Assembly (NCBI GenBank): GCA_937893835.1
Contig: CALCSS010000050.1
Location: 1 to 64,000 of the forward strand
DNA: 64,000 nt
Direction: 5' to 3'
DNA from: an uncultured Fidelibacterota bacterium
GTDB lineage: Bacteria > Fidelibacterota > Marinisomatia > Marinisomatales > UBA1611
A model generated the notes under the pieces. The model was not told the DNA's origin. It did no database searches and saw only the letters and a list, made by a program, of their open reading frames with translations. Below are positions 26,627 through 34,363 of this stretch, piece after piece (positions within the stretch are counted from its first letter, which is position 1; every line of letters starts with the position of its first letter). The translations under genes and the position numbers were made by a program.

Positions 26627-27292
26627 TTGGTTATATCGGCTATCATCACGGCGGCAGGATCAGGCAACAGATTTGGTGAAATAAAGCAGTTCAAAGTTCT
26701 TGAAGGGCAACCCCTTTATCAATATTCCTTAAAGGTGTTTTTGAGTGTAAAAATATTTGATGAGATTATTCTAGTGGTCCCTGAAGGAAATCAAGACATC
26801 ATTAAACAAGAGATCAAAAAAATATCTGATAAACCAGTTAAAATCGCAATTGGAGGAATAAATAGACAAGACTCTGTTAAAAATGGCATCCAAGCATCAA
26901 GTGCCAATACTGATTTGGTTGTCATACATGATGCTGTACGCCCATTTGTTACAAAAGAACTTATAGAAAGTTGTATATCTGCATGTTCCTGTTCGGATGG
27001 GGCGGTTATCGCAGTGAGGCCTGTTGATACTATAAAATATTCGAAGGACCATATTATAGAAAAAACCATTGATCGTGGATTTGTTTGGATGGCCCAAACC
27101 CCACAGGTTTTTAATAAAGCAAAGTTATTAAAGGCTTATAAAAATCATAATTTAGATAATTATATCATTACAGATGAATCATCCATAATGGAAGACATGG
27201 GATACGCTATCACCATTGTCCCAGGTCTAGAAAACAACTTTAAGATTACAACTATTGAGGATTGGAATAGGGCTGAGATGCAGTTAAGATGA
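26627..27292 (+). CDS. ispD: 2-C-methyl-D-erythritol 4-phosphate cytidylyltransferase
   Basis: IspD makes CDP-methylerythritol in the MEP isoprenoid pathway. The 221 residues begin at a TTG codon; the upstream in-frame stop at 26618 leaves no ATG or GTG option. Motifs are AIITAAGSGNRFG (about 5-17), the conserved GGxxRQDSVKNG as GGINRQDSVKNGI, VVIHDAVRPFV (about 101-111) and QTPQVF (about 155-160). It ends with ATGA overlapping ispF by four bases. Together with ispF, ispE and dxr (52863) it covers four consecutive steps of the pathway. Confidence 0.95.
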   Translation: MVISAIITAAGSGNRFGEIKQFKVLEGQPLYQYSLKVFLSVKIFDEIILVVPEGNQDIIKQEIKKISDKPVKIAIGGINRQDSVKNGIQASSANTDLVVIHDAVRPFVTKELIESCISACSCSDGAVIAVRPVDTIKYSKDHIIEKTIDRGFVWMAQTPQVFNKAKLLKAYKNHNLDNYIITDESSIMEDMGYAITIVPGLENNFKITTIEDWNRAEMQLR

Positions 27293-27768
27293 TAAGAATA
27301 GGTATAGGATACGATGCCCATCAGTTAAAAGTGGGTGAAAGACTTATTATTGGTGGAGTTCAAATATCATCAGATGTGGGTTCGGTGGGGCATTCTGATG
27401 GAGATGCACTATCCCATGCAATTGTTGACGCTTTGCTTGGTGCTGCAGGTTTAGGAGATATTGGGAAATATTTCCCGAGTCATGACAATACTTGGAAGGG
27501 AGCTCAAAGTAGACTTTTCTTGATTGATGCCATAGCTAGAATCACGGAAAAGGGCTATAAAATAAATAACGTTGATACCACAATAATTCTACAAGCTCCA
27601 AAAATAGAAAAACATATTCCTGAAATAAAAAAAGTTTTATCCAAAATAATGTCATTGGATGAAACGAATATCAATATTAAAGCCACCACAACTGATGGAC
27701 TTGGAATCATTGGTGAAGGACTAGGCTGGGCATCTATGTCCATAGTTTCATTAATAAGAATAACCTAA
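27289..27768 (+). CDS. ispF: 2-C-methyl-D-erythritol 2,4-cyclodiphosphate synthase
   Basis: IspF cyclises CDP-ME 2-phosphate to MEcPP with loss of CMP. The 159 residues start IGIGYDAHQL, with the metal-binding Asp and His, then GHSDGDALSHAIVDALLGAAGLGDIG (shown within about 36-60), FPSHDNTWKGA and, at the C-terminus, INIKATTTDGLGIIGEGLG. Length is normal for the family, which works as a zinc-dependent homotrimer. It overlaps ispD by ATGA and ispE by one base (TAATG), so all three are probably coupled in translation. Confidence 0.97.
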   Translation: MIRIGIGYDAHQLKVGERLIIGGVQISSDVGSVGHSDGDALSHAIVDALLGAAGLGDIGKYFPSHDNTWKGAQSRLFLIDAIARITEKGYKINNVDTTIILQAPKIEKHIPEIKKVLSKIMSLDETNINIKATTTDGLGIIGEGLGWASMSIVSLIRIT

Positions 27769-28616
27769 TGAAACCGTACTGCATCAAATCGTACGCGAAA
27801 ATAAATTTTGGTCTTCAGGTATTAAGTCAAAGGGAAGATGGATTTCATAATATAAATACCATATTCCAAGAATTGGATCTTTGTGATACAATAGAATTAC
27901 AAAAAAATAATCACGGATGTGAATTTTCTTCAAATGTTGATTGGTTAAAAAATGACAACTCTAATTTATGTGTGAGTGCTTGGAAAAAATTATCTGAAAA
28001 CTACGATATTGGTGGAGTGTCAATAAAATTAGATAAGAAAATACCCACAGGCGGCGGCTTGGGTGGGGGCTCCTCTAATGCAGCGACAATCATCAAAGGT
28101 CTTTGTCGGTTATATGCGATTGAGCCAACATATGATGAATTGATCTCCATTTCAATGGACCTTGGCGCGGACGTGCCATTCTTTTTAAAAGGAGGTCTGC
28201 AGAGTGCATCGGGCATTGGTGGAGATCTAACATGTCTCCCAGGATATATAAATGGCACATATTTACTTGTTGTCCCGGATTTTAAGATTGATACATCATG
28301 GGCCTATAATAGTTATAAAAAAATTTTGGAGGGGCCAAAAGAAGAGATTAACTTTGCCAAGTTGTTAAAGAGGGACAGGGTCCCTTTCAAGCTTTTTGAG
28401 AATGATTTTGAATCAATTGTTGTTCCAGCATATCCAGAGATTGCAAAAATAAAAGAACAACTTAGGACATTTGGTCCCAAGTTTGTCAGTCTGTCGGGTT
28501 CAGGCTCGACTGTGTATGGAATTTTTGACGATGAAGCAGACGCAAGATCTGCAGAGTTAATATTCCCCTCACACCTTACTACTTTTATTGCAAAGCCAAT
28601 CGCGAACATGAAATAA
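27768..28616 (+). CDS. ispE: 4-diphosphocytidyl-2-C-methyl-D-erythritol kinase
   Basis: IspE is the GHMP-family kinase that phosphorylates CDP-methylerythritol at the 2 position. The 282 residues have the N-terminal SYAKINFGLQVL (about 8-19), the GHMP ATP loop PTGGGLGGGSSNAA (about 94-107), GADVPFFL (about 135-142) and the C-terminal glycine block SLSGSGSTVYGIF. In pathway order it acts between IspD and IspF, although here it is the third gene. Its stop is followed by tRNA-Gln 13 bases later. Confidence 0.96.
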   Translation: MKPYCIKSYAKINFGLQVLSQREDGFHNINTIFQELDLCDTIELQKNNHGCEFSSNVDWLKNDNSNLCVSAWKKLSENYDIGGVSIKLDKKIPTGGGLGGGSSNAATIIKGLCRLYAIEPTYDELISISMDLGADVPFFLKGGLQSASGIGGDLTCLPGYINGTYLLVVPDFKIDTSWAYNSYKKILEGPKEEINFAKLLKRDRVPFKLFENDFESIVVPAYPEIAKIKEQLRTFGPKFVSLSGSGSTVYGIFDDEADARSAELIFPSHLTTFIAKPIANMK

Positions 28617-28629
28617 CAGCAAAGATTTT

Positions 28630-28700
28630 TGGGGCGTAGTATAATGGCAGTACACCTGGTTTTGGTCCAGGCAGTTGGGGTTCGAATCCCTGCGCCCCAG
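28630..28700 (+). tRNA. tRNA-Gln (anticodon TTG)
   Basis: A full cloverleaf can be drawn. The acceptor stem TGGGGCG (28630-28636) pairs with CGCCCCA (28693-28699), with G28700 as discriminator. The anticodon stem CCTGG (28655-28659) pairs with CCAGG (28667-28671) around the loop TTTTGGT, giving anticodon TTG at 28662-28664. The T loop TTCGAAT is at 28681-28687. The 3' CCA is not encoded. It sits between ispE and prs on the same strand and is likely cut out of their common transcript. Confidence 0.95.
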
Positions 28701-28720
28701 CAAATAAAAACATATTAAAA

Positions 28721-29668
28721 GTGAATAAAAACAAATTAAAGATATTCAGTGGTCGCAGTAATCCTGCGCTTGCAGAAAAAATCGCCTCTACTCTTAACCA
28801 AGATTTAGGTTCTATTTCTATTCGAACCTTTTCTGATGGTGAGATTTGGGTCAAGTATGAAGAAAACATTAGAGGGTGTGATGTGTTTATTATACAATCA
28901 ACAAATAGTCCTTCAGAAAACATAATGGAACTTTCGCTTATGGTTGATGCTGCTGTGCGTGCGTCTGCAGATACAGTAACAGTTGTCATACCTTATTTTG
29001 GTTATGGCCGGCAAGATAGGAAAGACCAACCTAGGGTTCCAATTTCTTCTAGGGTGATGGTTGATATTTTAACAGCATTGGGTACAGATAGGATTATCAC
29101 CCTGGATCTTCACTCTACACAGATACAGGGATTTGCGAATATTCCATTTGACAATCTTTACAGTAGATCGGTTTTGTATACTGCAATAATGGATGAGAAA
29201 CTTGACCCAAAACATTCAGTTGTTCTCGCCCCAGATATTGGTTCTGTGAAAATGAGCCAGAGTTATGCAAAGACTTTGGGAATGCACTTTGCCTTGATCG
29301 ATAAAAGGCGATTTGCTCCTAATCAAGCTGAAATAAATCACTTGATAGGTGATTTGAAGAATATGGATGTTTTGATCATTGATGATATGATCGATACGGC
29401 TGGGACAACAGTGAATGCGGCAAAAGCAGCAATGGATGAGGGTGCGAGATCTGTAACGGCAGTTGCTACCCATGGTGTATTATCCGGTCCTGCAATTGAG
29501 CGACTTAACGATTCAATGATTAAGAAAATTATTATTACAGATACAATATCAATTACTAAAGATAAGAAAATTGATAAAATACAAATTATATCTGTTGCAA
29601 ATATATTTGGTGAAGCAGTAAACAGAGTGCATAATGGGGAATCTGTTAGTGCTTTATTTGAATTTTAG
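28721..29668 (+). CDS. prs: Ribose-phosphate pyrophosphokinase
   Basis: Prs makes PRPP from ribose 5-phosphate and ATP for nucleotide, NAD, His and Trp synthesis. The 315 residues start at a GTG only 20 bases after the tRNA; no ribosome-binding site is obvious. Motifs are FSGRSNPALAEKIA, FSDGEIWVKYEENIRG, FGYGRQDRKDQPR (about 91-103), DLHSTQIQGFANIPFDNLY (shown within about 127-145) and the PRPP loop VLIIDDMIDTAGTT (about 216-229). Length is normal. It leads into rplY and pth, a conserved gene order. Confidence 0.97.
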   Translation: MNKNKLKIFSGRSNPALAEKIASTLNQDLGSISIRTFSDGEIWVKYEENIRGCDVFIIQSTNSPSENIMELSLMVDAAVRASADTVTVVIPYFGYGRQDRKDQPRVPISSRVMVDILTALGTDRIITLDLHSTQIQGFANIPFDNLYSRSVLYTAIMDEKLDPKHSVVLAPDIGSVKMSQSYAKTLGMHFALIDKRRFAPNQAEINHLIGDLKNMDVLIIDDMIDTAGTTVNAAKAAMDEGARSVTAVATHGVLSGPAIERLNDSMIKKIIITDTISITKDKKIDKIQIISVANIFGEAVNRVHNGESVSALFEF

Positions 29669-29683
29669 AAAGGAGAAGAAACA

Positions 29684-30358
29684 ATGGCATCATCCTATTA
29701 CAAATTGGAGGTATCAAATCGCACAAAGCTTCGATCAAAGGGAGCAAGAGACATACGCAGAGAGGGTTTGGTTCCTGGCGTGCTTTATTATTCCGGTGAA
29801 GAAAATGTAAATATATCAATTGAAAAATCCATTTTGTTCCATGCAATGCAATCTGGACAACGAATCTTTGAAATTGATCAAGAGGGCGAGACCCAGTATA
29901 CTATGATCAAACAACTTCAATACCACCCCGTCACAGATGAAATTATTCATATCGACTTGATGCGTGTTAGAAGATCCGAAAAGATGACCATAGCAATACC
30001 CCTTGAACTTATTGGTGAGGCTGCTGGCGTCAAAGAGGGAGGCGTTTTATCTCAATCATTAAATCAAATAGAGATAAGTTGTTATCCTACAGATGTACCT
30101 GAGAAAATTGAATTAAATATAGAAGACTTGGAATTGAATGCGGCGCTGAGTGTTGCTGATCTAGAAATTGATTTGGATGATGTTGATATTGTCACTGATT
30201 CAAGTATGAATATTGTGTCAATTACTCCCCCTGCGGTTGAAGAGGAAGTTGTTGAGGAAGAGCTCGAGGGTGAAGAGCTCGAGGGTGAAGATTCAACTGA
30301 AGAAATATCTGAAGAGTCACCAAGTGAAGATTCAGATGAACAGTCCGGAGAATCATGA
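29684..30358 (+). CDS. rplY: 50S ribosomal protein bL25, long (TL5/CTC) form
   Basis: bL25 binds 5S rRNA in the large subunit. The 224 residues are of the long type: an N-terminal 5S-binding domain (about 1-95: RTKLRSKGARDIRREGLVPGVLY, here within residues 11-33, and LQYHPVTDEIIHIDLMRV) and a C-terminal beta-domain (about 96-185). An extra acidic tail of about 38 residues (EEEVVEEELEGEELEGEDS...) follows. A strong ribosome-binding site AAAGGAG precedes the ATG. It overlaps pth by ATGA. Identification is secure. Confidence 0.95.
   Translation: MASSYYKLEVSNRTKLRSKGARDIRREGLVPGVLYYSGEENVNISIEKSILFHAMQSGQRIFEIDQEGETQYTMIKQLQYHPVTDEIIHIDLMRVRRSEKMTIAIPLELIGEAAGVKEGGVLSQSLNQIEISCYPTDVPEKIELNIEDLELNAALSVADLEIDLDDVDIVTDSSMNIVSITPPAVEEEVVEEELEGEELEGEDSTEEISEESPSEDSDEQSGES
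30257..30286 (+). repeat. 15-bp direct duplication in the acidic tail of bL25
   Basis: GAAGAGCTCGAGGGT occurs twice in a row, at 30257-30271 and 30272-30286, adding one Glu-Glu-Leu-Glu-Gly unit to the acidic C-terminus. The copies are identical, so the duplication is recent or kept uniform. Confidence 0.85.
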
Positions 30359-30912
30359 TAGCCTTTGTAGGCTTGGGAAATATTGGAGATGAATATGCCA
30401 ATACCAAACATAATGCTGGATTCTGGGCACTTGACCAGTTTGCCATTAGAAATAAAATTGTTTTTAATCCAGGCAAAGGTGACTATGTCTTTTCCCAAAT
30501 CAAACACAACCAGATATTATTGGTCAAGCCAACCACAGGCATGAATAAAAGTGGAATTGCCGTGAAGGATATGATGAGTCGATGGGATATGCTCCCATCC
30601 GAAATAGTTGTTGTCTTGGATGATGTTGATCTTCCATTGGGCGCTATGCGCATTCGTCCCAAAGGAGGAGATGGTTGCCATCGAGGTTTGGAAAATATTA
30701 TTTACCAGATCCAGACCGATGAATTTTCTAGAATAAGATTGGGTATAGCTGAATCTTCTGAAAACACACGTCCATCTGAGGAATATGTTCTCAAGCCTTT
30801 TAATAAAGATAGCATTGGAGAAGTAGATTTAATGGTACAACGTTGTGCAGACGCCATGCAATATTTGATAATAAATGGTTTAAATCGCACTATGAATGAA
30901 TTTAATTCGTAA
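30355..30912 (+). CDS. pth: Peptidyl-tRNA hydrolase
   Basis: Pth frees tRNA from peptidyl-tRNA that has dropped off the ribosome. The 185 residues show FVGLGNIGDEYANTKHNAGFW (within about 3-23) with the catalytic His and Asn, KPTTGMNKSG (with the conserved Asn near residue 64), VVVLDDVDLPLGAMRIRPKG and GGDGCHRGLENI. Length is normal. It overlaps rplY by four bases; this rplY-pth pairing is widespread. Confidence 0.96.
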   Translation: MIAFVGLGNIGDEYANTKHNAGFWALDQFAIRNKIVFNPGKGDYVFSQIKHNQILLVKPTTGMNKSGIAVKDMMSRWDMLPSEIVVVLDDVDLPLGAMRIRPKGGDGCHRGLENIIYQIQTDEFSRIRLGIAESSENTRPSEEYVLKPFNKDSIGEVDLMVQRCADAMQYLIINGLNRTMNEFNS

Positions 30913-30931
30913 ACAAGGAGAATATTGATTA

Positions 30932-33085
30932 ATGGATAACAATATTATGTTTGTATTGGTTGCTGGATTTCTAGCACTTGTCTTTTCTTATTGGAAGACT
31001 AGTTGGATTGAGAGCCAGGACCAAGGAACAGAAAAAATGAAAGTAATTGGTGCTAGTATTGCAGATGGTGCCATGGCATTTCTAAGGGCTGAATACCGCG
31101 TTCTTACTGTATTTGTAATTGCCGTTGCTATTCTTTTGGGGGTGGCGAATATGAACAGCACCGAATCAAGTGCGTTTATTGCACTATCATTCCTTATTGG
31201 TGCGATAGCATCGGGTTTAGCTGGATTTCTTGGAATGAAGGTTGCAACCAAATCAAATAATCGTACCACTAATGCAGCACGAGATAATTTAGAGACCGCT
31301 CTTAATGTTGCCTTTAGTGGTGGATCTGTAATGGGATTAAGTGTTGTAGGATTAGGGGTCTTGGGGCTAGGTGGCCTTTTTCTTCTCTATACAAATATGT
31401 ATGGCGCTGATTCTACTAACATAGGTACCGTACTGAATATTTTATCAGGTTTTTCTCTGGGGGCATCCTCTATCGCCTTATTTGCACGTGTTGGTGGTGG
31501 GATATATACCAAGGCAGCTGATGTTGGAGCGGACCTAGTTGGAAAGGTTGAAGCGGGCATACCTGAAGATCACCCATTAAATCCGGCTACAATAGCTGAT
31601 AATGTCGGTGATAATGTCGGTGATGTTGCTGGTATGGGCGCTGATCTTTTCGAATCTTATGTTGGCTCAATTATAGGTTCTATGGTACTTGGTGCGAGCA
31701 TTCTTGTCGCAGGCGGATTTGATTTGAATTTCGTTTTGCTACCTCTTGTCATTGCTGCATCTGGCATTGTGGTGTCCATTATTGGAACGTTTATGGTTGT
31801 GGTCAAGGAAGGCGGTGATCCTCAAAAGGCTCTCAATCGTGGCGAGTTTGGCAGTGCGGCCATTATGGTGGTGGTAATTTATTTTCTTATTCAAGAATTT
31901 CTTCCAGTCACATTTAACCAAGGTGGCGAGATCTTTAGCAGCCTGGGTGTTTTTTATGCTACAATAATTGGACTCATGGCAGGCCTTGGAATAGGTTTGA
32001 TTACCGAGCACTATACTGGAACTGGAACCGCACCAGTAAATTCAATTGTTCAACAATCCATCACTGGTCCCGCCACAAATATAATTGCAGGTCTTGGTGT
32101 TGGAATGCAATCTACAGCGGTTCCCATATTGATTATCGCAACAAGTATTGTTGGAGCATTTCATTTTGCGGGTTTATATGGTATTGCGATGGCAGCACTG
32201 GGGATGTTGGCCAATACAGGAATACAATTGGCTGTTGATGCCTATGGCCCAATCTCTGATAATGCTGGTGGTATAGCTGAAATGGCAGAATTACCAAAGG
32301 AAGTTCGAGAGAGAACAGATAAACTGGATGCTGTAGGTAACACAACAGCAGCCATTGGTAAGGGTTTCGCAATTGGTTCAGCTGCTTTAACAGCACTGGC
32401 ATTATTTGCCGCCTTTATGGTACAAAGTGGAATTAAATCAATTGATATTGCTGATCCATGGGTAATGGCTGGTCTTTTTGTAGGTGGTATGTTGCCATTT
32501 TTATTCTCATCTATGGCAATGGGCGCAGTTGGGCGAGCAGCGATGTCAATGATTGAAGAAGTACGTAGACAGTTTCGTGATATACCTGAATTAAAACAGG
32601 CTCTTAAGCTTATGAACTCGAAGGATCAAAGTGACTGGAGTGATAGTGATAGAAGTTTGTATGAGGATGCATTGAGCAAAGCTGAACATGGACGCTGTGT
32701 TGAAATCTCTACACAATCTGCAATAAAAGAAATGGTGATTCCTGGCCTTCTAGCAGTAGTCTCACCCGTCTTAGTTGGATTTGTATTTGGTCCAGAAACT
32801 CTTGGTGGTTTATTGGCAGGCGTCACTGTGTCTGGTGTTTTAATGGCTATCTTCCAATCCAATTCAGGTGGTGCATGGGACAATGCAAAAAAGATGATAG
32901 AAGAAGGGATATCAATTGGAGAAGAGTCTTTAAACAAAGGCTCAGAGGCACATAAGGCAGCCGTTGTTGGCGATACAGTTGGGGACCCTTTTAAAGATAC
33001 ATCGGGCCCATCGCTAAACATATTGATAAAACTTATGTCTGTAGTTTCATTGGTTATTGCACCTTTATTAAAAGATATGTCGTAA
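30932..33085 (+). CDS. hppA: Membrane-bound ion-pumping pyrophosphatase, probably K+-dependent and Na+-type
   Basis: This enzyme hydrolyses pyrophosphate to pump Na+ and/or H+ across the inner membrane. The 717 residues form about 16 helices. The catalytic region GGGIYTKAADVGADLVGKVE (about 188-207) and DNVGDNVGDVAGMGADLFES (about 223-242) are perfect. In DLFESYVG the acidic residue comes three positions after the Asp (Glu241), as in Na+-pumping enzymes; H+-pumping enzymes such as plant ones have DLFGSYAE. GNTTAA (about 469-474) has Ala where K+-independent enzymes have Lys. Ion choice is therefore predicted, not shown. It follows pth by 19 bases with an AAGGAG site. Confidence 0.95.
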   Translation: MDNNIMFVLVAGFLALVFSYWKTSWIESQDQGTEKMKVIGASIADGAMAFLRAEYRVLTVFVIAVAILLGVANMNSTESSAFIALSFLIGAIASGLAGFLGMKVATKSNNRTTNAARDNLETALNVAFSGGSVMGLSVVGLGVLGLGGLFLLYTNMYGADSTNIGTVLNILSGFSLGASSIALFARVGGGIYTKAADVGADLVGKVEAGIPEDHPLNPATIADNVGDNVGDVAGMGADLFESYVGSIIGSMVLGASILVAGGFDLNFVLLPLVIAASGIVVSIIGTFMVVVKEGGDPQKALNRGEFGSAAIMVVVIYFLIQEFLPVTFNQGGEIFSSLGVFYATIIGLMAGLGIGLITEHYTGTGTAPVNSIVQQSITGPATNIIAGLGVGMQSTAVPILIIATSIVGAFHFAGLYGIAMAALGMLANTGIQLAVDAYGPISDNAGGIAEMAELPKEVRERTDKLDAVGNTTAAIGKGFAIGSAALTALALFAAFMVQSGIKSIDIADPWVMAGLFVGGMLPFLFSSMAMGAVGRAAMSMIEEVRRQFRDIPELKQALKLMNSKDQSDWSDSDRSLYEDALSKAEHGRCVEISTQSAIKEMVIPGLLAVVSPVLVGFVFGPETLGGLLAGVTVSGVLMAIFQSNSGGAWDNAKKMIEEGISIGEESLNKGSEAHKAAVVGDTVGDPFKDTSGPSLNILIKLMSVVSLVIAPLLKDMS

Positions 33086-33101
33086 ATAAGAAGGAGATAT
33101 T

Positions 33102-33593
33102 ATGTCATTTTACGAAACGCTTTATATTATAGATCCTAATCTGGAGAACAGAACTTTGGAAAAGACTATGAATGAAATTGGAAAAGAGCTAGAAAAAACA
33201 AAGTCCAAGATCATTAATCATCGAGTGTGGGGTAAGAAACGTCTTGCATACCCTATAGAAAGGCAGAAGTATGGTTCATATGTTATTATACAGTTTGAGG
33301 GTGGAGATCAAGGGGAAATGATTGACTTTGATACATGGATGAAACTTAATAATTCTGTACTTAGGCATATGACAGTGTTGCTAGATGAAAAACCAGAAAC
33401 TTATTTAGAAGAAAAAAAACCAGATCTAGAAAATGAGGAAAAAGAATCAATTGAGTCTGAAACAGAGGATAAACCAATTGTCAATGAGACTGTTGCTACC
33501 AAATCTGAGCCCGAGCATGAGGTGGAAGAATCTATAGATCAAGACAAGAGTCCTAGTGAAGATGAAAACCTTGAACCAAAGGAGGTAGAATAA
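33102..33593 (+). CDS. rpsF: 30S ribosomal protein bS6 with acidic extension
   Basis: bS6 binds the central domain of 16S rRNA together with bS18. The first 100 residues are the ribosomal domain: YETLYIIDPNLENRTLEK, IINHRVWGKKRLAYPIERQKYG (within about 38-59) and the segment LNNSVLRHMTVLLDE. A tail of about 60 residues rich in Glu, Asp, Ser and Pro follows, longer than in most bacteria. An AAGGAG site lies before the ATG. The stop overlaps rpsR by one base. rpsF-rpsR-rplI is a classic cluster; the ssb gene often found in it is absent. Confidence 0.95.
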   Translation: MSFYETLYIIDPNLENRTLEKTMNEIGKELEKTKSKIINHRVWGKKRLAYPIERQKYGSYVIIQFEGGDQGEMIDFDTWMKLNNSVLRHMTVLLDEKPETYLEEKKPDLENEEKESIESETEDKPIVNETVATKSEPEHEVEESIDQDKSPSEDENLEPKEVE

Positions 33594-33823
33594 TGGCATT
33601 TCAAAATAGAAATAAATTTTGTTATTTTAAGGAAAATGGAATCAATAAGATTGATTATAAGGATGTAAAACTACTTCGCCGTTTTGTAAATGACCAGGGT
33701 AAGATCATGCCACGACGGGTAACGGGTACCAGTGCAAAGATGCATAGAAAATTAGTACGTGCAATAAAAAGGTCAAGGTCAATCGCCTTGTTGCCATATG
33801 TAGAAAGAGGAATAGACAAATAG
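33593..33823 (+). CDS. rpsR: 30S ribosomal protein bS18
   Basis: bS18 pairs with bS6 on 16S rRNA. The 76-residue basic protein has CYFKENGINKIDYKDVKLLR (about 10-29), the block RFVNDQGKIMPRRVTGTSAK (within about 30-50) and HRKLVRAIKRSRSIALLPYV. The single N-terminal Cys is not accompanied by the extra cysteines of zinc-type S18. It starts one base before the end of rpsF and is followed seven bases later by rplI. Confidence 0.96.
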   Translation: MAFQNRNKFCYFKENGINKIDYKDVKLLRRFVNDQGKIMPRRVTGTSAKMHRKLVRAIKRSRSIALLPYVERGIDK

Positions 33824-33830
33824 GAAGATT

Positions 33831-34274
33831 ATGGATATTATATTATTAAAAGATTATGATGGACTGGGGGATGCCGGAGATGTGGTCAATGTAAAACCTG
33901 GTTTCGCTAGAAATAAACTTATACCAGAAGGTGTAGCACTCCGTGCATCAAAACGTAATTTAGCAATTGCGAAAGAACGAAAGAAAACAGCACATACTAG
34001 ACGGGAAAGAGAAAAAGCCACATATGATTCACTAGTAAAAACATTATCTAAAACTGAAATAACAATTGAAGCAAAGGTTGGCGAAGAAGATAAGATGTTT
34101 GGATCGGTTACTGCCATAGACATTCACAAATCATTGGAGGATCAGGGTATTGAAGTTGATCGCCATGCGATACTACTCGATGAACCGATAAAAGCCTTGG
34201 GTATATACCATGTCCCCGTAAGAGTTGCGTCTAATCTTAATGGTGATGTAAAAATATATGTTATAAAATCATAA
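33831..34274 (+). CDS. rplI: 50S ribosomal protein bL9
   Basis: bL9 binds 23S rRNA near the L1 stalk. The 147 residues start MDIILLKDYDGLGDAGDVVN and contain VKPGFARNKLIPEGVA (about 21-36), the typical central helix rich in Lys, Arg and Glu, and a C-terminal domain (GEEDKMFGSVTAIDI...GIYHVPVRV). Length is normal. It closes the rpsF-rpsR-rplI cluster and is followed by a candidate terminator. Confidence 0.96.
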   Translation: MDIILLKDYDGLGDAGDVVNVKPGFARNKLIPEGVALRASKRNLAIAKERKKTAHTRREREKATYDSLVKTLSKTEITIEAKVGEEDKMFGSVTAIDIHKSLEDQGIEVDRHAILLDEPIKALGIYHVPVRVASNLNGDVKIYVIKS

Positions 34275-34306
34275 ATCTTTTTATAAGATTTACAAATTAT
34301 GTTTTT
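34272..34306 (+). terminator. Candidate terminator after rplI
   Basis: TAAATCTT-TTTAT-AAGATTTA makes a perfect eight-base-pair, AT-rich stem starting at the rplI stop codon. A run of five T residues comes only at 34302-34306, ten bases after the stem, so termination may be weak. Confidence 0.4.
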
Positions 34307-34363
34307 GTATTGATATAGGGGGTCTATTGAACTATAATTTTCTGATAAACAAACTCCCTTATT

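Noticed and set aside
28585..28989. 134-codon minus-strand frame
   Set aside because: It crosses the tRNA-Gln and the start of prs in antisense; no support.
30082..30507. 141-codon minus-strand frame with poly-Ser/Thr
   Set aside because: It is the mirror of the bL25 acidic tail and the start of pth, both secure genes.
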